This document shows positions 56,738 through 60,043 of a DNA stretch of 60,043 nt, in pieces; positions within the stretch are counted from its first letter, which is position 1; each line of letters starts with the position of its first letter. Below the pieces are notes generated by a model. The model ran no database searches and was not told the DNA's origin. It worked only from the letters and a program-made list of their open reading frames with translations. This stretch comes from a virus: the IMG/VR virus record IMGVR_UViG_3300036818_000078, positions 1-60,043 of that record. One strand, 5' to 3'. A program made the position numbers and the translations under genes.

Positions 56738-56905
56738 GGAGAGTGGCGGAAAATGGTAGACGCTCTCATCTTTAGAGATGCATCTTTAGGGATGACTTAG
56801 CTTTGAGGCCAACCAGTCGGGGTCAAGCAGAAGCAAGAGGTAGCAACTCGACCGACGAACGAGCAAACTATCTTATGTGAGGTGCAAATCCTCACCTCTC
56901 CACCA
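56738..56905 (+). other. tRNA-Leu-like element with expanded middle; probable attP
   Basis: The 5' end reads as a leucine tRNA front half (GGAGAG, then TGGCGGAAAATGGTAGACGC, a Leu-type D-arm). The 3' end reads as a T-arm (TGAGG-TGCAAAT-CCTCA) followed by CCTCTCC, A and an encoded CCA (56902-56905), which pairs with GGAGAG. But the middle is about 100 bases instead of 45 and holds tandem hairpins (CATCTTTAGAGATG, CATCTTTAGGGATG) without a clean 7-base anticodon loop. It may be a degenerate tRNA carrying the attP core identical to a host tRNA 3' end. Confidence 0.6.
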
Positions 56906-56918
56906 AGAAGGAAGATTT

Positions 56919-57140
56919 ATGGATGATGAAATAAAGATAGGCGAAATAGAGAACGATGCGATTGCATTGACGCTCTACTTCCCATCAGATGAATTTCAGA
57001 AGATGAAAAGCATTCTTGAAGAGTATGACAAGAGAAAGATGGATGAGTACGATGTTATGCCCAAGCTCATGTATTGGGCTTATAAGTCTATCAGATCGAA
57101 TATCCACTCAATAGACTTGCAAAATAAGCTCAAACCGTAA
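56919..57140 (+). CDS. Hypothetical protein before the small terminase
   Basis: 73 residues from the ATG at 56919 (AAGGAAG upstream), 13 bases after the tRNA-like CCA. Alpha/beta start (IGEIENDAIALTLYFPSDEF), then a helix. First gene of the packaging operon; function unknown. Confidence 0.65.
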   Translation: MDDEIKIGEIENDAIALTLYFPSDEFQKMKSILEEYDKRKMDEYDVMPKLMYWAYKSIRSNIHSIDLQNKLKP

Positions 57141-57150
57141 AGGGACTGAC

Positions 57151-57777
57151 ATGAACGACGAACGCAAACCATGGGATCAACTAGAGGACGAAGGCGAGTC
57201 GTCGCTCTGGTATGGCCGATTTAGGGCCTACTTGCTCATGGGTTTCAAGCGTTCTGTCAATGCGGTATTTCAACAGGAATTGGAGGAAAGAGGAGGCGAT
57301 TGGAGGGATGAAGCATATGGCAGTTGGTACGATTATGCGAAGAAGTATAGATGGGATGATCGTGTAGCAGCATATGATGCACATTGGATAGAAGAACAAG
57401 ATAAGCTCATTGCACAAGAGCGAGAGGTGGTTATACGCACTGGATTTGCTTTACAGCACAAGCGCATTGAAGCATTAAACAGCACATTAGAAGAACTTCT
57501 TGAGATGAAAAAAGATCATGATAAAGTGTGGTTACCTGATGTAAAAGCAATAGGAAACGGGCCAAATGCAGAGCGTGTTGATCTTGTAAATTTCAATGCT
57601 CCGCTCTTTACGCTTATAGAGAAGTACGCAAATAGTATAGCTGCTGAAATGGGCGAAAGAGTCAAGAGGAAAGATATCACCGTAACAGAGTTGCCACCTA
57701 ACGTGTACCTATTTGATCCAGATGATGATGGAAGTGTTATACAAGCAAAAGAAGGTGAGGAAGATGAGAGAGCATAA
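57151..57777 (+). CDS. terS: Terminase small subunit
   Basis: 208 residues, starting KPWDQLEDEGESSLWYGRFR, with an N-terminal HTH-like part (RAYLLMGFKRSVNAVFQQEL, then WYDYAKKYRWDDRVAAYDAH), a long central helix and an acidic C-terminus. This matches phage small terminases that bind the packaging site and load TerL. Its pac/cos site is expected nearby but cannot be recognised by eye. Confidence 0.8.
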   Translation: MNDERKPWDQLEDEGESSLWYGRFRAYLLMGFKRSVNAVFQQELEERGGDWRDEAYGSWYDYAKKYRWDDRVAAYDAHWIEEQDKLIAQEREVVIRTGFALQHKRIEALNSTLEELLEMKKDHDKVWLPDVKAIGNGPNAERVDLVNFNAPLFTLIEKYANSIAAEMGERVKRKDITVTELPPNVYLFDPDDDGSVIQAKEGEEDERA

Positions 57778-58183
57778 ATACAGAGCATGGCACAAACGAG
57801 AGAAGAAAATGCATGAAGTGATGTGTATTTACTTTGGGGTGAAATACGGCATGGCTCCTAGTGATCGCGCTGACTTGGTAAGCCTGGAATATAAGAGTGA
57901 ACACTACCGTGTAGGTGAACAGGTTGAGCTCATGCAGTACACAGGACTCAAGGATTGCAAAGGGCAAGAGATCTACGAGGGAGATATCGTTAAAGATCTT
58001 CAGTACATTGGTCAGATTTTAGGTGAACATGAGGTTAAGTATGATGAAGATATGCAACTTAGGCCATTTCACGAAATAGACGGGTATGATGGGGAAATAT
58101 GGATGGATGGAAGAAGGTATGAAGTCATAGGCAATATTTACGAACGTCATAAATTGGTGAGGGAGGAAGATGGTAGCCAGTAA
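57764..58183 (+). CDS. YopX family protein
   Basis: 139 residues from the ATG at 57764 (AAGGTGAGGAAG upstream). Hallmarks of the YopX family: YRAWHKREKKMHEV at the start, LMQYTGLKDCKGQEIYEGDI, and EVIGNIYERH at the end. The family is common in phages and has no firmly known function. Overlaps both terminase genes. Confidence 0.9.
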   Translation: MREHKYRAWHKREKKMHEVMCIYFGVKYGMAPSDRADLVSLEYKSEHYRVGEQVELMQYTGLKDCKGQEIYEGDIVKDLQYIGQILGEHEVKYDEDMQLRPFHEIDGYDGEIWMDGRRYEVIGNIYERHKLVREEDGSQ

Positions 58184-59564
58184 GCCGTACCTCACCACCA
58201 ACTATAACAAGCTCAAAGTCTCCAAGGACAATCGCCCCTACCGTGCGTTTGGGGGAGCCCTCGAAGCATGGAAGTCTGGTGATAGAGAGGCATTATTCTC
58301 AGGACCAGCAGGAACCGGCAAGAGTAGATTGATACTGCAAAAAATCCACTTCTGTGCTCAAAAATACCCCGGCATGCGTGCTATCATGTGTCGCAAAACG
58401 CGCAAAAGTCTAGCACAATCTGCCATGGTGACATACGAGAAAAAGGTGTTACCTGCTGGCTGGCTAGAGAATAGATATGTTCACTTCAACACCACAGATC
58501 AGCAGTATGAGTACTGCAATGGCTCAATTATAGCCGTAGGTGGCCTAGACGACCCTTCCAAAGTGATGTCTTCTGAATGGGACATGATCTATCCTCAAGA
58601 GGCTACAGAACTGCTAGAAGACGACTGGCAAGCATTAGTTACAAGACTGCGTAACAACGTCATGCCATACCAACAAATTCTAGGGGACTGCAACCCAAGT
58701 TACCCTACACACTGGCTCAAACAGCGCTGTGAGCGCGGCACAACACGTATGATCCTCTCCAAGCATGCAGACAACCCAAGCCTGGACAAGGACTATCTCA
58801 AGTCTCTCAAGAACTCTCTACACGGTGTGATGAAGCTACGCTTATTCGATGGCATATGGGCTGCAGCAGAGGGACTGGTATACGACAATTGGGACCCGGC
58901 TGTCCACATTGTCACGAAAAAGCAGCTCACAGACTGGAATATCTTTCATCCTGACGGCACGCTCAACCGACTCAAGATCAAAAGTGTTGTAGCTGGTGTT
59001 GACTGGGGGTTTACCAATCCAGGTTCAATTGGCATTTATGTGATTGATAATGACAATAGAATGTACATGATGCGAGAAGTGTACAGAACAAGACGACTTA
59101 TTGGTTGGTGGGTAGAGCAAGCACAAGCGTTACATAAGGAGTTTAACGTTGATGAGTGGATATGTGACCCGTCTGAACCTGCTTACATCAGTGACTTTTG
59201 CAATGCAGGTTTGAACGCGTTTGGAGCAAACAACGAAATCAGGCCAGGGGTTGACGCAGCACTCGAGCGTCTTGATGTACGTGCCGATGGGAGAGCAGGT
59301 TTCTACATGTACGAATTTGCGCTCCAAGACAGGGATGAGTTGCGAGACAATAGTCACCAACCCGTCTCCTTTGAGAATGAGATCAATGCCTATGTATGGC
59401 CTCAATTAAAAGACGGACAACCTGTAAAAGAAGTACCTGTAAAACTGAACGACCATTCAATGGATCAATGGAGATATACGTGCAAACACTTACATGTAGA
59501 CTCTGGTATCACAGAACTTGATAGTAACCTTGTAGAGTCGTTATACAGCTATGTGGGGTACTGA
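58170..59564 (+). CDS. terL: Terminase large subunit
   Basis: 464 residues. ATPase: Walker A GPAGTGKS (45-52) and a Walker B-like MIYPQEATE (139-147, catalytic E144). Nuclease: D278 (AGVDWGFTNPGS), D333 (WICDPSEPAY) and an Asp in HSMDQWRYT near 440. It pumps DNA into the capsid and cuts it. The gene is followed two bases later by the portal. Headful or site-specific cutting cannot be told from the sequence alone. Confidence 0.95.
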   Translation: MVASKPYLTTNYNKLKVSKDNRPYRAFGGALEAWKSGDREALFSGPAGTGKSRLILQKIHFCAQKYPGMRAIMCRKTRKSLAQSAMVTYEKKVLPAGWLENRYVHFNTTDQQYEYCNGSIIAVGGLDDPSKVMSSEWDMIYPQEATELLEDDWQALVTRLRNNVMPYQQILGDCNPSYPTHWLKQRCERGTTRMILSKHADNPSLDKDYLKSLKNSLHGVMKLRLFDGIWAAAEGLVYDNWDPAVHIVTKKQLTDWNIFHPDGTLNRLKIKSVVAGVDWGFTNPGSIGIYVIDNDNRMYMMREVYRTRRLIGWWVEQAQALHKEFNVDEWICDPSEPAYISDFCNAGLNAFGANNEIRPGVDAALERLDVRADGRAGFYMYEFALQDRDELRDNSHQPVSFENEINAYVWPQLKDGQPVKEVPVKLNDHSMDQWRYTCKHLHVDSGITELDSNLVESLYSYVGY

Positions 59565-59565
59565 T

Positions 59566-60043
59566 ATGGGATTTATGTCACAAATGTGGAACGCTGGCCG
59601 CGCGTGGGTAGCCGCTCGCCGTGCCTATGACGAGCCAGGACTTGGTGGTCAATATCGTTCGTACTACAGGAGGATGTCAGAATATGACTTGCTTTGGAGT
59701 TACTACAACAGCTCAGCTTTTGACAAGGCTGCCAGATTCCTCAATAGTCAGGCCAGCGGAACCTATGGGCCTTTCCTCTGGGACCGATATAAGGCAAATT
59801 ATAATCTGTACAGAAACATTCGTCTCATATACAACCCTACAACGCGACTCGTCAACTTCTATGCTGGACAGATCTATCCAGGTATACTCTCTGAAGACGG
59901 CTCAAAACTACCCGATGGAGTTCCCTTGGCTATCCCCTTTAGTGACGACACATCTCCTGCTCTCAAGACGGCTATAGCGCAATTGTGGACATGGAGCAAC
60001 TGGCAACAGAAGAAAGCAGTTGAAGTTCGCTACGGAGCAGCAC
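59566..60043 (+). CDS. Portal protein, N-terminal part (continues at base 128 of the window)
   Basis: Starts MGFMSQMWNAGRAWVAARRA just after TerL and stays open to the window end. Bases 59917-60043 duplicate 1-127, so the gene continues in the same frame at 128. N-terminal sequence (YRRMSEYDLLWSYYNSSAF, NPTTRLVNFYAGQIYPG) fits the start of phage portal domains. Total length 555 residues. Confidence 0.88.
   Translation, partial: MGFMSQMWNAGRAWVAARRAYDEPGLGGQYRSYYRRMSEYDLLWSYYNSSAFDKAARFLNSQASGTYGPFLWDRYKANYNLYRNIRLIYNPTTRLVNFYAGQIYPGILSEDGSKLPDGVPLAIPFSDDTSPALKTAIAQLWTWSNWQQKKAVEVRYGAA
59917..60043. repeat. Terminal direct repeat, right copy
   Basis: Identical to 1-127; see that entry. Confidence 0.9.

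Noticed and set aside
56738-56905. Group I intron in a tRNA-Leu
   Set aside because: The middle is only about 100 bases and lacks recognisable P/Q/R/S core elements.

Overview
The window is a complete, closed phage genome. Its first 127 bases are repeated exactly at its end (1-127 = 59917-60043), the signature of a circular or circularly permuted assembly, so the unique genome is 59,916 bp. The portal gene is cut by this artificial junction and runs from 59566 through the end into 1-1317. The gene set is that of a temperate tailed phage with a long non-contractile tail (siphovirus): TerS/TerL, portal, scaffold, decoration and HK97-type capsid proteins, head-tail connectors, tail tube, two chaperones, a 998-residue tape measure, a very large tail hub protein, a beta-helix spike, a lysis cassette, a tyrosine integrase, several Cro/C1-type repressors and excisionase-like helix-turn-helix proteins. 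Promoters are consensus sigma70-like (TTGACA, 17-18 bp, mostly TATACT) and ribosome sites are AGGAGG-like. The host cannot be named from the sequence; the LGFP-like wall-binding tail of the amidase and a PQ-rich YccF-like membrane protein are reminiscent of Chloroflexota (Ktedonobacteria), but this is only a weak inference.

Layout. 56.9 kb through the junction to 24.4 kb (+): packaging, head, tail, spike, amidase and holins, interrupted by two reverse-strand intruders (a small basic protein at 20.0-20.2 kb and an HNH/AP2 endonuclease at 21.9-22.7 kb). 24.4-24.6 kb: three tRNA genes on the minus strand. 24.7-25.6 kb (+): a small protein and a papain-like protease. 25.7-31.9 kb (mostly -): short operons of small accessory and regulatory proteins, each headed by a near-consensus promoter overlapped by inverted repeats. 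31.9-36.2 kb (-): DNA adenine methylase, RepA-like helicase and archaeo-eukaryotic primase, with a repeat cluster inside the helicase gene and an apparent plus-strand small RNA gene (35.9-36.0 kb) antisense to the operon. 36.4-39.5 kb (-): about nine small genes. 39.6-42.2 kb: regulators and a divergent control region. 42.3-46.8 kb (+): GIY-YIG endonuclease, membrane protein with a probable frameshifted extension, Cys-rich small proteins, secreted lytic transglycosylase. 46.8-48.2 kb (-): HNH protein and repressor. 48.3-55.2 kb (+): SWIM protein, four-finger HNH protein, Sak4-like ATPase, small proteins, PD-(D/E)XK-like nuclease, a 500-bp array of pentanucleotides, a Cas7/RAMP-like protein and small membrane proteins. 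55.2-56.9 kb: integrase, noncoding region and a tRNA-Leu-like element that probably holds attP.

How it fits together: the late operon runs clockwise from the attP region through packaging, head, tail and lysis. Two divergent switch-like regions (26.5 and 48.25 kb), a third at 42.2 kb and shared GTATAG/CTATAC operators suggest a multi-operon repressor circuit. Primase and helicase drive replication; the Sak4-like ATPase and the RAMP-like protein look like a recombination/ssDNA module. Numerous HNH, GIY-YIG and zinc-finger proteins are mobile-endonuclease-type cargo. The most unusual items are the pentamer array (53.4-53.9 kb), the plus-strand small RNA (35.9 kb), the expanded tRNA-Leu-like element (56.7 kb), the GTAGAC inverted-repeat cluster (33.4 kb) and the A9 frameshift candidate (44.43 kb).
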